From: Streptomyces sp. NRRL S-337
GTDB taxonomy: Bacteria; Actinomycetota; Actinomycetes; Streptomycetales; Streptomycetaceae
Length of the DNA: 31,929 bases
NCBI RefSeq assembly: GCF_000720175.1
Contig: NZ_JOIX01000083.1
Span: 1 to 31,929 of the forward strand
Reading direction: 5' to 3'
The translations under genes were made by a program, and so were the position numbers. This document shows, piece by piece, positions 8,887 to 17,235 of the stretch. The stretch's first letter is position 1, and each line of letters begins with the position of its first letter. Below the pieces are notes generated by a model, which worked only from the letters and a program-made list of their open reading frames with translations, had not been told where the DNA came from and did not search any database.

Positions 8887-10170
8887 CTACGCGCTCTTCT
8901 CCTGGGGCTCGCCCGAGTCGCCGCGGGTGCGGGGGACGAGGGTCGGGTTCACGTTGGAGTGGACGACGTCCTCGGTGATGACGACGCGGGCGACGTCCTT
9001 GCGGGACGGGATCTCGTACATCACCGCCTGGAGGACCTCCTCCATGATGGCGCGCAGGCCGCGGGCGCCGGTGCCGCGGAGGATGGCCTGGTCGGCGATG
9101 GCCTCCAGGGCCGGGCGGTCGAAGTCGAGCTCCACACCGTCGAGTTCGAAGAGGCGCTTGTACTGCTTGACGAGCGCGTTGCGCGGCTCGACGAGGATCT
9201 GCAGGAGCGCTTCACGGTCGAGGTTGTGGACCGAGGTGAGGACCGGGAGCCGGCCGATGAACTCGGGGATCATGCCGAACTTGACCAGGTCCTCCGGCAT
9301 GACGTCCTGGAGCTGGTCCTTGGACTCGATCTCCCGCTTGGAGCGGATCGTCGCGCCGAAGCCGATGCCCTTGGCGCCGGACCGGGCCTCGATGATCTTC
9401 TCCAGGCCGGCGAAGGCACCGCCCACGATGAACAGCACGTTCGTCGTGTCGATCTGGATGAATTCCTGGTGCGGGTGCTTACGGCCGCCCTGGGGCGGGA
9501 CCGAGGCGGTGGTGCCCTCCAGGATCTTCAGCAGCGCCTGCTGGACGCCCTCGCCGGAGACGTCACGGGTGATCGACGGGTTTTCGCTCTTCCGGGCGAC
9601 CTTGTCGATCTCGTCGATGTAGATGATGCCGGTCTCGGCCTTCTTGATGTCGAAGTCCGCGGCCTGGATCAGCTTGAGGAGGATGTTCTCGACGTCCTCG
9701 CCGACATAACCGGCCTCCGTCAGCGCCGTGGCGTCGGCGAACGCGAAGGGGACGTTCAGCATCCGGGCGAGGGTCTGCGCGAGCAGGGTCTTGCCGGAGC
9801 CGGTGGGGCCGAGCAGCAGGATGTTGGACTTGGCGAGCTCGATGCCCTCATCGCCGCGGCCGGGGCCGTTCTCGCCCGCCTGGACCCGCTTGTAGTGGTT
9901 GTAGACGGCGACCGAGAGCGCCTTCTTCGCGGGATCCTGGCCGACGACGTAGCCGTTCAGGAACTCGTAGATCTCCCGGGGCTTGGGAAGCTCTTCCCAA
10001 CGCACCTCGGAGGTCTCGGCGAGCTCCTCCTCGATGATCTCGTTGCAGAGATCGATGCACTCGTCGCAGATGTACACACCAGGTCCCGCGATGAGCTTCT
10101 TCACCTGCTTCTGGCTCTTTCCGCAGAATGAGCACTTGAGCAGGTCGCCGCCGTCACCGATGCGTGCCAC
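8887..10170 (-). CDS. clpX: ATP-dependent Clp protease ATP-binding subunit ClpX
   Basis: ClpX is the AAA+ unfoldase that feeds tagged or misfolded proteins into ClpP. The 427-residue protein opens with the ClpX zinc-binding domain (CSFC at 13-16 and CDEC at 35-38), then the AAA+ module with Walker A GPTGSGKT at 121-128, the pore loop GYVGED at about 150, Walker [10 protein letters not shown] near 180, and the IGF loop (GIGFGA) needed for docking to ClpP. The GTG at 10170 gives [16 protein letters not shown], the standard start; upstream frame is unrelated. It lies downstream of clpP1-clpP2 on the same strand but is separated by 171 bp that hold a hairpin, so it may be partly transcribed on its own. 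Confidence 0.97.
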   Translation of the reverse strand: MARIGDGGDLLKCSFCGKSQKQVKKLIAGPGVYICDECIDLCNEIIEEELAETSEVRWEELPKPREIYEFLNGYVVGQDPAKKALSVAVYNHYKRVQAGENGPGRGDEGIELAKSNILLLGPTGSGKTLLAQTLARMLNVPFAFADATALTEAGYVGEDVENILLKLIQAADFDIKKAETGIIYIDEIDKVARKSENPSITRDVSGEGVQQALLKILEGTTASVPPQGGRKHPHQEFIQIDTTNVLFIVGGAFAGLEKIIEARSGAKGIGFGATIRSKREIESKDQLQDVMPEDLVKFGMIPEFIGRLPVLTSVHNLDREALLQILVEPRNALVKQYKRLFELDGVELDFDRPALEAIADQAILRGTGARGLRAIMEEVLQAVMYEIPSRKDVARVVITEDVVHSNVNPTLVPRTRGDSGEPQEKSA

Positions 10171-10267
10171 GAGGTGCTTCCCCTTCGCCTGGGATCCGCA
10201 TTGCTCCAACGGACCCGGGTGCTTGCCTATCGACGGTACCTTGCCGGGCCCCCCGTACGGGCCCCCC

Positions 10268-10306
10268 TTGGACCGACTCGGTTCACTCGATCCCGAACCG
10301 GTCCAA
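10268..10306 (-). terminator. Hairpin between clpP2 and clpX (terminator or attenuator)
   Basis: TTGGACCG at 10268-10275 pairs with CGGTCCAA at 10299-10306, and GGTTC/GAACC can pair within the loop. It lies about 35 bp after the clpP2 stop on the minus strand, so it probably ends or attenuates clpP1P2 transcripts before clpX. A G/C-only palindrome around CCCGTACGGG lies just beyond, at about 10250-10260. Confidence 0.5.
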
Positions 10307-10341
10307 GGAGGCAACGCTCCGGCGCGTTGTGCGCGAAACCG

Positions 10342-11019
10342 CTAGCCGATCGAGACGGACGACTTGCGCGTCGAGACGATCTGGTCGACCAGACCGTACG
10401 CCAGGGACTCCTCGGCGGTCAGAATCTTGTCACGCTCGATGTCATCGCGGATCTTCTCGATGGGCGTCGAGGAGTGCTTGGCCAGCAGGTCCTCCAGCTG
10501 GGTGCGCATCCGCAGGATCTCGTTGGCGGCGATCTCCAGGTCGGAGACCTGACCGCGGCCGGTCTCGCTGTACGGCTGGTGGATCAGCACCCGGGCGTTC
10601 GGCAGCGCCATCCGCTTGCCGGGCGTGCCGGCCGCGAGCAGCACGGCCGCGGCGGAGGCCGCCTGGCCCATGCAGACCGTCTGGATGTCCGGCTTCACGA
10701 ACTGCATCGTGTCGTAGATGGCCGTGAGCGCCGTGAACGAGCCGCCGGGGCTGTTGATGTAGATCGAGATGTCGCGGTCCGGGTCCATCGACTCCAGGCA
10801 CAGCAGCTGCGCCATGACGTCGTTGGCCGAGGCGTCGTCGATCTGCACGCCGAGGAAGATCACTCGCTCCTCGAACAGCTTCGCGTAAGGGTCGTACTCG
10901 CGCACACCCTGGGACGTGCGCTCGACGAAGCGCGGGACGATGTATCGGGACTCCGCGCGCGCGCCGGAAAACTCGGACTCCGGGCGCTGGTAGAAGTCGC
11001 TGCCGGGGAAGTTGTTCAT
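10342..11019 (-). CDS. clpP2: ATP-dependent Clp protease proteolytic subunit 2
   Basis: This is a serine peptidase ring subunit that forms the mixed ClpP1P2 chamber served by ClpX or ClpC. The 225-residue product carries the ClpP fold with nucleophile Ser122 (GQAASAAA), His147 (VLIHQP) and the acidic member in the ERDK segment. Residues 1-45 form a longer N-terminal arm than in ClpP1, rich in charged residues and plausibly a propeptide. The ATG at 11019 is preferred; an in-frame TTG at 11049 and a GTG ten bases upstream of the ATG extend it slightly, and no start has an ideal ribosome site. It follows clpP1 by 67 bp and is surely co-transcribed with it. Confidence 0.95.
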   Translation of the reverse strand: MNNFPGSDFYQRPESEFSGARAESRYIVPRFVERTSQGVREYDPYAKLFEERVIFLGVQIDDASANDVMAQLLCLESMDPDRDISIYINSPGGSFTALTAIYDTMQFVKPDIQTVCMGQAASAAAVLLAAGTPGKRMALPNARVLIHQPYSETGRGQVSDLEIAANEILRMRTQLEDLLAKHSSTPIEKIRDDIERDKILTAEESLAYGLVDQIVSTRKSSVSIG

Positions 11020-11086
11020 CGTGGTGTTCACCGTCCTGGTGGCGATCAAGTGGGCTGGGGTGGCTGAGGGGCGAGTGGTACGGGGC

Positions 11087-11701
11087 TCAGGCCCCGGTGC
11101 CGCCCCCGCCCGGAACGCCGGCGGCGGAGGTCATCACCTCGTCGATGAGGCCGTACTCCTTGGCCTCATCGGCGGAGAACCAGCGGTCGCGGTCGGAGTC
11201 CTGGGTGATCCGCTCGACCGTCTGACCGGTGTGGAAGGCCGTCAGCTCCGCCATCCGCTTCTTGGTGTGCAGCAGCCGCTCGGCGTGGATCTTGATGTCC
11301 GACGCGGAGCCGGCCAGGCCCGCGGAGGGCTGGTGGATGAGGATCTCGGCGTTCGGCAGTGCGAAGCGCTTGCCCGGCGTGCCGGCGCTCAGCAGGAACT
11401 GGCCCATGGAGGCCGCGAGGCCCATCGCGATCGTCACCACGTCGTTCTTGATGTACTGCATGGTGTCGTAGATCGCCAAGCCGGCCGAGATCGAGCCGCC
11501 CGGGGAGTTGATGTAGAGGAAGATGTCCTTGTCCGGGTCCGCGGCGAGGAGAAGCAGCTGCGCGGTGATCTTGTTGGCGATGTCGTCGTCGACCGGCTGG
11601 CCGAGGAAGATGATCCGCTCGCCGAGCAGCCGGTTGTAGACCTGGTCGCCGAGGCCACCGAAGGTCGGCTCAGCGGCGGCGGAAGGCATCGGGATCGTCA
11701 C
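11087..11701 (-). CDS. clpP1: ATP-dependent Clp protease proteolytic subunit 1
   Basis: The 204-residue serine peptidase is the partner of ClpP2. Catalytic residues are visible as Ser98 (GLAASMG), His123 (ILIHQP) and Asp172 (SDRDRWF); the fold signature [11 protein letters not shown] lies at 64-74. A glycine-rich tail ([10 protein letters not shown]) ends the protein. The GTG at 11701 has AGGTGG a few bases upstream; ATG at 11689 is a shorter alternative. It is the promoter-proximal gene of clpP1-clpP2, transcribed from the 285-bp gap after tig, which holds a match to the ClgR operator. In Streptomyces, ClgR activates clpP1P2 (established for S. lividans). Confidence 0.96.
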   Translation of the reverse strand: MTIPMPSAAAEPTFGGLGDQVYNRLLGERIIFLGQPVDDDIANKITAQLLLLAADPDKDIFLYINSPGGSISAGLAIYDTMQYIKNDVVTIAMGLAASMGQFLLSAGTPGKRFALPNAEILIHQPSAGLAGSASDIKIHAERLLHTKKRMAELTAFHTGQTVERITQDSDRDRWFSADEAKEYGLIDEVMTSAAGVPGGGGTGA

Positions 11702-11871
11702 GTGTCCACCTGCTCGTTGTCGGACGGCTCGGGGCCGTCACAGCGTCGTCTTCTGGGGCGCGGGGATTCGGGCGCCGTATGTCGCCCCGGCGCGGTTTCA
11801 GGGACTCCCCTGCCCTCGTATCTACGGACCCTAACGCGCAGGTCGGACAACGCCATCCCGCATTGTCAACT

Positions 11872-11885
11872 GTTCGCTGTGAGCG
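11872..11885. promoter_or_regulatory. Putative ClgR operator upstream of clpP1
   Basis: GTTCGC-TGTGA-GCG matches the GTTCGC-N5-GCG motif described for the Streptomyces ClgR activator. It lies about 170 bp before the clpP1 start, next to a TTGACA-like hexamer on the minus strand at 11864-11869; no convincing -10 box was found at the right distance. The motif is seen; binding is inferred from the known regulation of clpP1P2. Confidence 0.65.
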
Positions 11886-11909
11886 CAGGCTCACGGGCCG
11901 GTACGACGG

Positions 11910-11947
11910 ACGGGCCCGAACACGCGGACGTGCGTGTTCGGGCCCGT
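11910..11947 (-). terminator. Terminator of tig
   Basis: ACGGGCCCGAACACGC at 11910-11925 pairs perfectly with 11932-11947 around a 6-nt loop. It begins 39 bp after the tig stop, separating tig from the clpP1 promoter region. Confidence 0.85.
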
Positions 11948-11986
11948 TGATCAGTCGTTCTGCGCGGGTCGCGGGAGGGCCGGGGC

Positions 11987-13369
11987 TTACGCCTCGGGCT
12001 TCTCGTCCGCAGCCTCGGTGCCGGCACCCTCGGCCTCGACGGTCTCGGCCGTCTCGTCCTCGTCGTCGAGGTCGACGACCTCGCCGTTGCTGTCCTTGAC
12101 CGTGGCGGCCTCGACGACGACCGCGAGGGCCTTGCCGCGGGCGACCTCACCGACGAGCATCGGCACCTGGCCGCCCTCGACGACGGCCTGGGCGAACTGG
12201 TCGGGGGACATGCCGGAGGACTGGGCGCGGCGCATGAGGTGCTCGGTGAGCTCCTCCTGGCTGACGTTCAGCTTCTCCTTGTTGACCAGCTCGTCCAGGA
12301 TGAACTGGGTCTTGATGCCCTTCTCCGCCTGCTCCTTGGTCTCGGCGTCGAACTCTTCCTCGGTCTTGCCCTGGATCTCCAGGTACTTCGCGAGGTCGAG
12401 ACCCATCTGGCCGAGCTGGTGGTGCTCCAGGTTGTGCTTGCGGGTCTGGATCTCGTCCGCGAGCAGCTTCTCCGGCATCGGCACCTCGACGAGCTTCAGC
12501 AGCTCGTCCAGGACCTTCTCCTGGGCCTGGGTGGCCTGGTCGTACTTCTTCATCTGCGCGAGGCGCTTGCGGCTGTCCGCCTTGAGGTCCTCAAGGGTGT
12601 CGAACTCGCTGGCCAGCTGCGCGAAGTCGTCGTCCAGCTCGGGGAGTTCGCGGGCCTTGACCTCGGTGACCTCGACGGTGACCTCGGCCTCCTTGCCCTG
12701 GGCGGAGCCGCCCTTGAGCTCGGAGGTGAAGGTGGCGCTGCCACCGGCCTCCAGGCCCTTGACCGCGTCGTCGATGCCGTCGAGCAGCTCGCCGGAGCCG
12801 ACGGTGTACGTGACGCCCTCGGCGACGCCGTCCTCCAGGACCTCGCCGTCGACCTTGGCCTCGAGGTTGACGGTCAGCACGTCGCCGTCCTGCGCGGCGC
12901 GCTCGACCGGGCTGGTCGTCGCGAAGCGCTCACGCAGCTGCTCGACCGACTTGTCGACGTCCTCGTCCGACACCTCGACGGCGTCGACCTCGACCTCGAT
13001 GCCGGAGTAGTCCGGGATCTCCAGGGTGGGGCGGATGTCGACCTCAGCGGTGAAGTTCAGCGTCTCGCCGTCCTTCAGCTCGGTGATGTCGACCTCGGGC
13101 TGGCCGAGGACGTTCAGCTCGGCCTCGTTGACCGCTTCGGTGTAGAACTTCGGGAGCGCGTCGTTGACGGCCTCCTCCAGCACCGCGCCGCGGCCGAACC
13201 GCTGGTCGATGACGCGCGCCGGGATCTTGCCCTGGCGGAAGCCCTTCACCGTGACCTGCTGGTTGATCTTCTTGTACGCCGCGTCGAGGCTGGGCTTGAG
13301 CTCCTCGAAGGGCACCTCGACAGTGAGCCGAACCCGAGTCGGGTTCAGGGTCTCCACGGCGCTCTTCAC
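11987..13369 (-). CDS. tig: Trigger factor (ribosome-associated chaperone and prolyl isomerase)
   Basis: Trigger factor binds nascent chains at the ribosome exit. The 460-residue protein shows the ribosome-binding N-terminal domain, with [17 protein letters not shown] containing the GFRxGxxP signature near residues 42-52, then the FKBP-type isomerase domain ([17 protein letters not shown] onward, about 150-240) and the helical chaperone arms with many charged residues. It ends in a very acidic tail ([16 protein letters not shown]) typical of actinobacterial forms. The GTG at 13369 has AAGGAGA 8 bp upstream; the open frame upstream is not coding. It is monocistronic, between its own hairpin terminator and tRNA-Pro. 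Confidence 0.96.
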   Translation of the reverse strand: MKSAVETLNPTRVRLTVEVPFEELKPSLDAAYKKINQQVTVKGFRQGKIPARVIDQRFGRGAVLEEAVNDALPKFYTEAVNEAELNVLGQPEVDITELKDGETLNFTAEVDIRPTLEIPDYSGIEVEVDAVEVSDEDVDKSVEQLRERFATTSPVERAAQDGDVLTVNLEAKVDGEVLEDGVAEGVTYTVGSGELLDGIDDAVKGLEAGGSATFTSELKGGSAQGKEAEVTVEVTEVKARELPELDDDFAQLASEFDTLEDLKADSRKRLAQMKKYDQATQAQEKVLDELLKLVEVPMPEKLLADEIQTRKHNLEHHQLGQMGLDLAKYLEIQGKTEEEFDAETKEQAEKGIKTQFILDELVNKEKLNVSQEELTEHLMRRAQSSGMSPDQFAQAVVEGGQVPMLVGEVARGKALAVVVEAATVKDSNGEVVDLDDEDETAETVEAEGAGTEAADEKPEA

Positions 13370-13484
13370 GGTTCGGTCTCCTTGGGGCTGACTTCTGGGG
13401 TTCTGCTTGAGATCCGCCGGCACCCGGCTGACACCGGGCCCTGCCGATCCGCCCGGTACACAGACACACGGGCACGCAGTTTGC

Positions 13485-13490
13485 ATAGTA
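13485..13490 (-). promoter_or_regulatory. Possible tig -10 box (TACTAT)
   Basis: TACTAT on the minus strand fits the Streptomyces -10 consensus TANNNT and lies about 115 bp before tig in an A/T-richer patch. No good -35 hexamer is found at the right distance. Confidence 0.3.
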
Positions 13491-13600
13491 ACCGCAAGGA
13501 GGATGACGCCGATAACGGGATCTTGAACGCCCGGCGGTCCGGGCGGGCCCCAGAGGGGGCCGGGCTCCACCGGACGGGCCCGGTCGGACAGAGGTCCTGC

Positions 13601-13677
13601 TGGTCGGGGTGGCCGGATTCGAACCGACGACCTTCCGCTCCCAAAGCGGACGCGCTACCAAGCTGCGCCACACCCCG
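13601..13677 (-). tRNA. tRNA-Pro (anticodon UGG)
   Basis: On the minus strand the sequence folds as a full cloverleaf: acceptor CGGGGTG/CACCCCG, D-arm with GCGC/GCGC, anticodon stem TCCGC/GCGGA with loop TTTGGGA (anticodon TGG), T-arm GTCGG-TTCGAAT-CCGGC, discriminator A and an encoded CCA (13601-13603). A TANNNT box (TACCCT at 13692-13697) about 15 bp upstream is a plausible promoter element. Nothing like an integrase lies between its 3' end and tig. Confidence 0.97.
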
Positions 13678-13691
13678 TCGGTGCGACACGT

Positions 13692-13697
13692 AGGGTA
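13692..13697 (-). promoter_or_regulatory. Probable -10 box of tRNA-Pro (TACCCT)
   Basis: TACCCT fits TANNNT and lies 15 bp upstream of the mature tRNA 5' end. The -35 region is weak. Confidence 0.4.
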
Positions 13698-13850
13698 CAT
13701 GGCCGGACGCGGTAAGGCTGCCAGTTATTGCGAGGCCGCGGCAGCAGCGAGGGGGACGGCCGGCGGGCGGGGCGCGGAACCTTGCGCCGGCGTACGCGGC
13801 GCGGGGCGCCGTCCGCGGGAAGGGGTGTGCGGGAGACCGCCGCGACCCGC

Positions 13851-13856
13851 TAGGAT
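13851..13856 (+). promoter_or_regulatory. Probable -10 box of tRNA-Gly (TAGGAT)
   Basis: TAGGAT is a good TANNNT match 37 bp upstream of the mature tRNA-Gly 5' end, which would give a short leader removed by RNase P. No strong -35 is seen. Confidence 0.5.
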
Positions 13857-13892
13857 GCACTGCGTGCCGAGGTCCGACGACCTGTGGCGCCT

Positions 13893-13963
13893 GCGGGCGT
13901 AGCTCAATGGTAGAGCCCTAGTCTTCCAAACTAGCTACGCGGGTTCGATTCCCGTCGCCCGCT
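13893..13963 (+). tRNA. tRNA-Gly (anticodon UCC)
   Basis: A 71-nt cloverleaf: acceptor GCGGGCG/CGCCCGC, D-arm GCTC/GAGC, anticodon loop CTTCCAA with anticodon TCC, T-arm CGGG-TTCGATT-CCCG, discriminator T. CCA is not encoded. It is followed directly by a strong terminator, so it is a single-gene unit. Confidence 0.97.
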
Positions 13964-13970
13964 CTTCGAG

Positions 13971-14004
13971 GAAAAGCCCCGGCCCGGTCGGCCCGGGGCT
14001 TTTC
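13971..14004 (+). terminator. Terminator of tRNA-Gly
   Basis: GAAAAGCCCCGG at 13971-13982 pairs perfectly with 13993-14004, giving a G/C stem flanked by A4 and T4 tracts, 7 bp after the tRNA. Confidence 0.9.
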
Positions 14005-14071
14005 GCTTTCCGCATTCCGGAACGGCCGGGGCTTTACGCGACCGGCGCGGCGGCTTCAATAAAGTGGCCGG

Positions 14072-14452
14072 ATGGAGATCTGGCTCAATCCCGCATGTTC
14101 CAAGTGCCGCTCCGCGGTCGACATCCTGAACGAGGAAGGCGCGCGGTACACGGTCCGCCGGTACCTCGACGATCCGCCGAGCGCGGAGGAACTGCGCGCG
14201 GTCCTGGCCCGGCTGGGGCTGGAACCGTGGGACATCACCCGCACCCAGGAGGCCGAGGCGAAGGAGCTGGGGCTCGGGGGGTGGGAGCGCACCGAGGCCG
14301 CGCGCGAGCGGTGGATCGCGGCGCTGGCCGGTCATCCCCGGCTGATCCAGCGGCCGATCATCACCGCGGACGACGGTTCGGCGGTGGTGGGCCGCAGCGA
14401 GGAGGCCGTACGCGAGGCGGTGGCGCGGACCGGGGGCGAACAGGACCTCTGA
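14072..14452 (+). CDS. ArsC/Spx-family thioredoxin-fold protein (arsenate reductase-like)
   Basis: The 126-residue protein has the ArsC-family layout: a short strand (MEIWLNPAC), the redox site C9-S-K-C12, the RRYLDDPPSAEEL segment that follows in ArsC and YffB-like proteins, and RLIQRPII at about 92-99, whose arginine helps bind oxyanion in true glutaredoxin-linked arsenate reductases. The CxxC is more like Spx-type proteins than the single-cysteine R773 ArsC. No arsenic genes (arsB, arsR) are nearby, so real arsenate reduction is unproven; a general thiol-redox role is equally possible. It stands alone after the tRNA-Gly terminator, and the ATG at 14072 matches the family start. Confidence 0.85.
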   Translation: MEIWLNPACSKCRSAVDILNEEGARYTVRRYLDDPPSAEELRAVLARLGLEPWDITRTQEAEAKELGLGGWERTEAARERWIAALAGHPRLIQRPIITADDGSAVVGRSEEAVREAVARTGGEQDL

Positions 14453-14507
14453 ACGTCGTGAACCGTCAGGGGCCTTGTGGGCCTTGAGGTGCCTGGTGGG
14501 CGCGAGG

Positions 14508-14564
14508 GGCGTCCGGACGGCCGGCCAGCCGGGCGGCCGGATGACGTTCGGGTGTCCGGACGCC
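14508..14564 (-). terminator. Nested hairpin terminator at the end of the small membrane gene
   Basis: GGCGTCCGGAC (14508-14518) pairs with GTCCGGACGCC (14554-14564), with an inner CCGGCC/GGCCGG stem. The outer stem overlaps the stop codon of the small gene on the minus strand by one base. Confidence 0.6.
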
Positions 14565-14767
14565 TAGAAGGTGATGTGGTTGATGGTGTCCGCCAGGGAG
14601 TTGAGGAACCTGTTGATGGACGGCGCCATGCCGGTGGAGGCGAGGAAGAAGCCGAACAGTATGGCGACGAGCGCCGGGCCCGCCTTGATCGACTTTCCTC
14701 TGATCAGCACGATCAGGATGATCCCCAACAGCAGCACAACTGACAGCGACAGAGCCACACTGATCAC
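14564..14767 (-). CDS. Small two-helix membrane protein of unknown function
   Basis: The 67-residue product is nearly all hydrophobic: a first helix at about residues 4-22, a short basic loop (RGKSIKAG), a second helix at about 29-46, and a polar C-terminal end (APSINRFLNSLADTINHITF). Its codon use is normal for the genome, and similar short proteins occur widely in Streptomyces (from memory). The GTG at 14767 is the longest start, but AAGGG lies almost on top of it; GTG at 14758 has better spacing, so the protein may be 64 residues. It is an isolated minus-strand gene with its own terminator. No function can be given. Confidence 0.75.
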   Translation of the reverse strand: MISVALSLSVVLLLGIILIVLIRGKSIKAGPALVAILFGFFLASTGMAPSINRFLNSLADTINHITF

Positions 14768-15331
14768 ACCCTTGGTCGGAACGCCTCACCGGCCCGGGAG
14801 CATGCCGCGCACACCCCCCGGCACCCATCGTGCCACCAACTCCATGCCCACTGCAGGCCGGTGACGAATCATCGGCCAACGCTTTGCCCGATTCCGGCCG
14901 CCGGTGCCGCACGGGCCGGGCCGCGTACCGGCGTCCGGCCGCCTGCCGCCTTCCCCTCCCCCGCCGCTCGTCCCCCGCAATTTCCGCGCTGCGGGATTCC
15001 TCGATCATTCGCGATCACTCTGCGCACCCTCCGGCAATTGTTTATCCGTGAGTTCCGCCACTGTTTTACGGGCGTGGCGGAGAGCATCACTACGGGGGAC
15101 CGGGCGGCGCCGCACAGCACCATGAAAGTGGACATTTCCTCGGCGTCGTCCTCAGGGGATATGACCAGATTTGAGGGTATCAAGTGCGGCAAAAGGGGCG
15201 ATGGAGTGGTGGCGGCGTCCCGTCAACGGCTCGCCCCTTGCGGTGTTTATCCAGGTCATATCGGTGGGCCCGTCGGATGAAATAGCGAAGGGCGTGGCGA
15301 CGGTTTTACGCATTCGCCGGGCACCGCTATC
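14768..15331. other. 564-bp intergenic region, partly low G+C
   Basis: No convincing gene is seen. The stretch at about 14990-15170 is unusually A/T-rich for this window and contains a 7-bp hairpin (CCGCCAC at 15055-15061 with GTGGCGG at 15074-15080). An open frame on the minus strand (14869-15192) starts well (MPHLIPSNLVISPEDD) but becomes Arg/Gly-rich low complexity, so I do not call it. Promoters for the divergent flanking genes must lie here, and a small RNA is possible. Confidence 0.4.
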
Positions 15332-16522
15332 GTGCCTGGAATGTTTCCCGCTGCCCCCACACCGCGACGCGTGCTCCCGCCTGCCCGGGAGGCGGCGGGT
15401 ACGGACCGGTCCGGCCGTACGGAGTCCGCCGAGCAGCCGGCGGGGGCACCGGCGCCCCCGTCGAAGAGCGGGGGGCGGAACCCCTTCTTCGACAACGCGA
15501 AGTACCTGGCCATCGTGCTGGTGGCGATGGGGCACGCCTGGGAGCCGCTGACCGACGGCAGCCGCGCCGCCGAGGCGCTCTACATGACCGTCTACACCTT
15601 CCACATGCCGGCCTTCATCATCATCTCCGGCTACTTCTCCCGCAGCTTCGACATGCGCCGGGACCGACTGCAGCGCCTGGTCACCGGGGTCGCCGTTCCG
15701 TATGTGCTCTTCGAGACCGCCTACGCGTTCTTCAAGCGCTGGGCGGACGACGATCCGGGGCATCCGATCAGCCTGCTCGACCCCTGGTTCCTGACCTGGT
15801 TCCTGATCGCCCTGTTCATCTGGCGGCTGACCACACCGCTGTGGAAGGTCGTGCGCTGGCCGATTCCGCTCGCGGTGGTCATCGCCGTCCTCGCGTCGAT
15901 CTCGCCGGACATCGGTGACGACCTGGACCTCCAGCGGGTGCTGCAGTTCCTGCCGTTCTTCGTGCTGGGGCTGTCACTGCGGCCGGAGCACTTCCGGCTC
16001 GTCCAGCGGCGGGCGGTCCGGATCGCGTCGGTGCCGATCTTCGCGGCGGCGCTGGTGATGGCCTACTGGGCGGCGCCGCGGATGAGCTCGGCGTGGTTCT
16101 ACCACCGCGACAGCGCCCAGGAGCTGGGCACCACCTGGTGGGTCGGCATCGTGATGACGCTGGCGCTCTTCGGCTGCTCGATGGTGCTCGTGGCCTGCTT
16201 CTTCTCCTGGGTGCCGACGCGGCGGACCTGGTTCACGGTGCTGGGCGCCGGGACGCTGTACGGCTATCTGCTGCACGGCTTCCTGGCGAAGGGCTCGCGG
16301 TTCTGGGGCTGGTTCGACGACTACGCCTGGCTGCACTCGCCGCTCGGCGAGGTCACGGTCACGCTGCTCGCGGGCGGCGTCGTGACGGCGCTGTGCACGC
16401 CGCCGGTCCGCAAGGTCTTCCGGTTCGCGATGGAACCGACCATGGACTGGGCGTTCCGCAAGCCGGCCGACGGGCCGGCGCCCGCGGTGCCCCGGCAGCA
16501 GCAGCCTCAGTCCCCTGCCTGA
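15332..16522 (+). CDS. Acyltransferase family 3 membrane protein (fucose 4-O-acetylase-like)
   Basis: The 396-residue protein has a ~48-residue proline/alanine-rich cytoplasmic start, then the acyltransferase-3 opening RNPFFDNAKYLAIVLVAMGH with Asp54, Lys57 and the catalytic-type His68, then about ten membrane helices. The PAFIIISGYFSR motif at about 90 and GYLLHG near 310 are also typical. The closest group by eye is the COG3594 type, which O-acetylates sugars or other envelope molecules; the substrate is unknown. Start is uncertain: GTG at 15332 and ATG at 15341 are both possible, neither with a clear ribosome site, and TATCGT directly at the start suggests other arrangements. The end overlaps the convergent ABC ATPase gene by 16 bp. 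Confidence 0.87.
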   Translation: MPGMFPAAPTPRRVLPPAREAAGTDRSGRTESAEQPAGAPAPPSKSGGRNPFFDNAKYLAIVLVAMGHAWEPLTDGSRAAEALYMTVYTFHMPAFIIISGYFSRSFDMRRDRLQRLVTGVAVPYVLFETAYAFFKRWADDDPGHPISLLDPWFLTWFLIALFIWRLTTPLWKVVRWPIPLAVVIAVLASISPDIGDDLDLQRVLQFLPFFVLGLSLRPEHFRLVQRRAVRIASVPIFAAALVMAYWAAPRMSSAWFYHRDSAQELGTTWWVGIVMTLALFGCSMVLVACFFSWVPTRRTWFTVLGAGTLYGYLLHGFLAKGSRFWGWFDDYAWLHSPLGEVTVTLLAGGVVTALCTPPVRKVFRFAMEPTMDWAFRKPADGPAPAVPRQQQPQSPA

Positions 16523-17235
16523 GGCGTCCCGGGGAGCAGGCGGTCGGTGACCGTGCCCCCCGTGAGGACCAGGATCTGGTCGGCGCGGGCGGCGGCCACC
16601 GGGTCGTGGGTGACCATGACGACCGTGGTGCCGAGGGTGTCGACGGCGTGCCGGAGCAGGCCGAGCACCTCGGCGGCGGTGGCGGTGTCCAGGGCGCCGG
16701 TGGGCTCGTCGGCGAAGAGCACGTCGGGTGCGGTGACCAGGGCGCGGGCGAGCGCGACGCGCTGCTGCTGACCCCCGGAGAGCCGGCCCGGGCGGCGGTG
16801 GGCGTGGTCGGCCAGGCCGACGCGGGCGAGGACGTCGGCCGCCCGGCGGCGGTCCGGGCGCTGTCCGGCCAGGCGCATCGGCAGCAGGACGTTGTCCTCG
16901 ACGGTGAGGGCCGGCAGCAGGTTGTACCCCTGGAAGACGAAGCCCAGCCGGCCGCGGCGCAGGGCGGTGAGGCGGCGCTCACTCATTCGGCTGATTTCCG
17001 TGCCGGCGAGTCGTACGGACCCGGAGGTGGGGCGGTCCAGGCCGGCCGCGCACTGCAGGAGGGTCGATTTGCCGGATCCCGAGGGGCCCGTGACGGCGGT
17101 GAACGAGCCGCGCGGCAGCGTCAGGTCGATACCGCGCAGGGCGTGGACGGCGGCCGGGCCGCGGCCGTACCGGCGCTGTACGCCGCGCAGTTCGACGGCG
17201 GGTGCGGAGGTGGACGGGGGTGCGGTCGGGGGCAT
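16507..17235 (-). CDS. ABC transporter ATP-binding protein (MacB/LolD-like), no permease nearby
   Basis: The 242-residue cytoplasmic ATPase has Walker A GPSGSGKST at 50-58, a Q-loop (FVFQGYNLLPALTVEDNV) at about 99-116 in the form typical of MacB/LolD proteins, the signature LSGGQQQR at 152-159, Walker B VLFADEPTGALD at about 172-183 and the H-loop VMVTHD. Such ATPases energise FtsX-like permeases that export peptides, drugs or lipoproteins. Normally the permease gene overlaps or follows directly; here the 3' neighbour is a convergent acyltransferase that overlaps it by 16 bp, and the 5' neighbour is a phosphatase. Its permease must be elsewhere or lost. The ATG at 17235 is chosen by family length; no strong ribosome site is seen. 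Confidence 0.9.
   Translation of the reverse strand: MPPTAPPSTSAPAVELRGVQRRYGRGPAAVHALRGIDLTLPRGSFTAVTGPSGSGKSTLLQCAAGLDRPTSGSVRLAGTEISRMSERRLTALRRGRLGFVFQGYNLLPALTVEDNVLLPMRLAGQRPDRRRAADVLARVGLADHAHRRPGRLSGGQQQRVALARALVTAPDVLFADEPTGALDTATAAEVLGLLRHAVDTLGTTVVMVTHDPVAAARADQILVLTGGTVTDRLLPGTPQAGD

Noticed and set aside
14869..15192. 107-codon minus-strand frame in the 14768-15331 gap
   Set aside because: Plausible first 50 residues but then Arg/Gly-rich low complexity, and no family recognised; kept only as a finding.
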